Shown in pieces: positions 15,616-16,096 of a stretch of DNA of 16,096 bases (position 1 is the first letter of the stretch; the number at the start of each line of letters is the position of its first letter). Location of the stretch: contig CAYSJO010000719.1 in the NCBI GenBank assembly GCA_964431285.1, positions 1-16,096 on the forward strand, in the 5' to 3' direction. A model generated the notes under the pieces. The model saw only the letters and a program-made list of their open reading frames with translations. It was not told where the DNA came from and did no database searches. Both the position numbers and the translations under genes were made by a program. The stretch comes from CAUZFZ01 sp964431285. GTDB lineage: Bacteria; Planctomycetota; Planctomycetia; Planctomycetales; Planctomycetaceae.

Positions 15616-16096
15616 TCAGTCCGCGGTCAGGACGCGAGACCCGTCGACGCTCAGCCGACCGCTGGCGAACAGACGGATCGCCTGAGGCAGTGCTTCGCAT
15701 TCAGTCCCGAAGATACGTTTTTGTAAGCTGTCCGGTGTGTCGTCATCCATCACGGGGACAACGCTCTGCAGGATAATCGGGCCGGCGTCGTATTCGTTGT
15801 TGGCGAAATGGACCGTGCAACCACTGACTTTCGCGCCCCGCTCCAGCACAGCCGAGTGCACACGGTTGCCGTGAAATCCCTGTCCGCAGAAGGCCGGGAT
15901 CAGCGACGGGTGAATATTCAGGACACGATGCTCGAAATCGGTCGGAATCTGCACCAGGCACAGAAATCCGCCGAGGATGACCAGGTCGACATCGGCATCA
16001 CGACAGTGTGAGAAGACACGGTCACTGAAATCCCCAACCGAACCGAATTCTCTGCGTGCAACGATTTCGCAGGGCAGGTCCAGCTCTCGGGACCGG
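15616..16096 (-). CDS. purN: Phosphoribosylglycinamide formyltransferase, 5' end beyond the window
   Basis: The C-terminal 159 residues are visible; the frame stays open to the right edge. PurN transfers a formyl group from 10-formyl-tetrahydrofolate to GAR in purine synthesis in the cytoplasm. The match is strong: LVILGGFLCLV (the family's LAGFMRIL region), then RVLNIHPSLIPAF with the catalytic Asn and His, GCTVHFANNEYDAGPIILQ with the catalytic Asp, and the C-terminal VVPVMDDDTPDSL. The spacing of these motifs agrees with E. coli PurN (N106, H108, D144). A related formyltransferase such as Fmt is less likely because the C-terminus ends shortly after the catalytic domain. An internal GTG at 15954 is not the start, since family sequence continues upstream of it. 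It is convergent with the DUF1501 gene across the hairpin region. Confidence 0.9.
   Translation of the reverse strand, partial: RSRELDLPCEIVARREFGSVGDFSDRVFSHCRDADVDLVILGGFLCLVQIPTDFEHRVLNIHPSLIPAFCGQGFHGNRVHSAVLERGAKVSGCTVHFANNEYDAGPIILQSVVPVMDDDTPDSLQKRIFGTECEALPQAIRLFASGRLSVDGSRVLTAD

Noticed and set aside
1..16096. CRISPR arrays, tRNA or rRNA genes, insertion sequences, prophage genes
   Set aside because: No regularly spaced repeats, cloverleaf or rRNA-like segments, transposase or phage families were found on either strand.

Overview
The window looks like chromosomal DNA from a planctomycete (Planctomycetota), moderately GC-rich by eye. The evidence is the gene families: two DUF1501 proteins with Tat-type leaders, a secreted sulfatase, a secreted PQQ-like beta-propeller protein opening with a W-x-x-W-x-G-P-N-x-D-G motif, and a surface protein carrying the planctomycete N-terminal motif L-E-x-L-E-P-R-x-L-L. 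No phage, plasmid, insertion sequence, CRISPR or RNA gene was seen.

Layout. Positions 1-66 (minus) hold the first codons of a probable exported protein that runs off the left edge. Divergent from it, 316-3774 (plus) is one uninterrupted 1152-residue gene joining a complete exonuclease III/AP endonuclease to a DNA polymerase I. This fusion is the most striking object in the window. It is followed on the same strand by a secreted PQQ-like propeller protein (3871-5199) and a secreted sulfatase with an extra C-terminal beta-sandwich-like domain (5253-7181). The sulfatase meets a minus-strand DUF1501 gene (7190-8659, GTG start) tail to tail with only 8 bases between them. Upstream of that DUF1501 gene, also on minus, is a small RTX-like surface protein gene (8854-9844) whose N-terminal codons are out of frame by one base at a run of five C.

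Positions 10098-13801 (minus) form a three-gene set: an FAD-dependent amine-oxidase-like protein (COG2907), a DUF1365 protein (COG3496) and a cyclopropane-fatty-acid-synthase-like methyltransferase (COG2230). The first two overlap and look translationally coupled. This gene set is known from other bacteria in membrane fatty-acid modification. Divergent from it is a second DUF1501 gene (14102-15502, plus). A long near-perfect hairpin (15529-15587) then separates it from the convergent, incomplete purN gene (15616 to the right edge, minus).

How they work together. The fusion protein would place AP-site incision, 3'-end cleaning, flap removal and gap filling on one chain, which is most of long-patch base excision repair. 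The 3'-5' exonuclease domain inside its polymerase half has lost the catalytic acidic residues. The propeller and sulfatase genes are closely spaced and both products are predicted to be exported. The lipid operon probably alters unsaturated acyl chains of membrane phospholipids. The sulfatase and the DUF1501 proteins belong to the alkaline-phosphatase-like superfamily.
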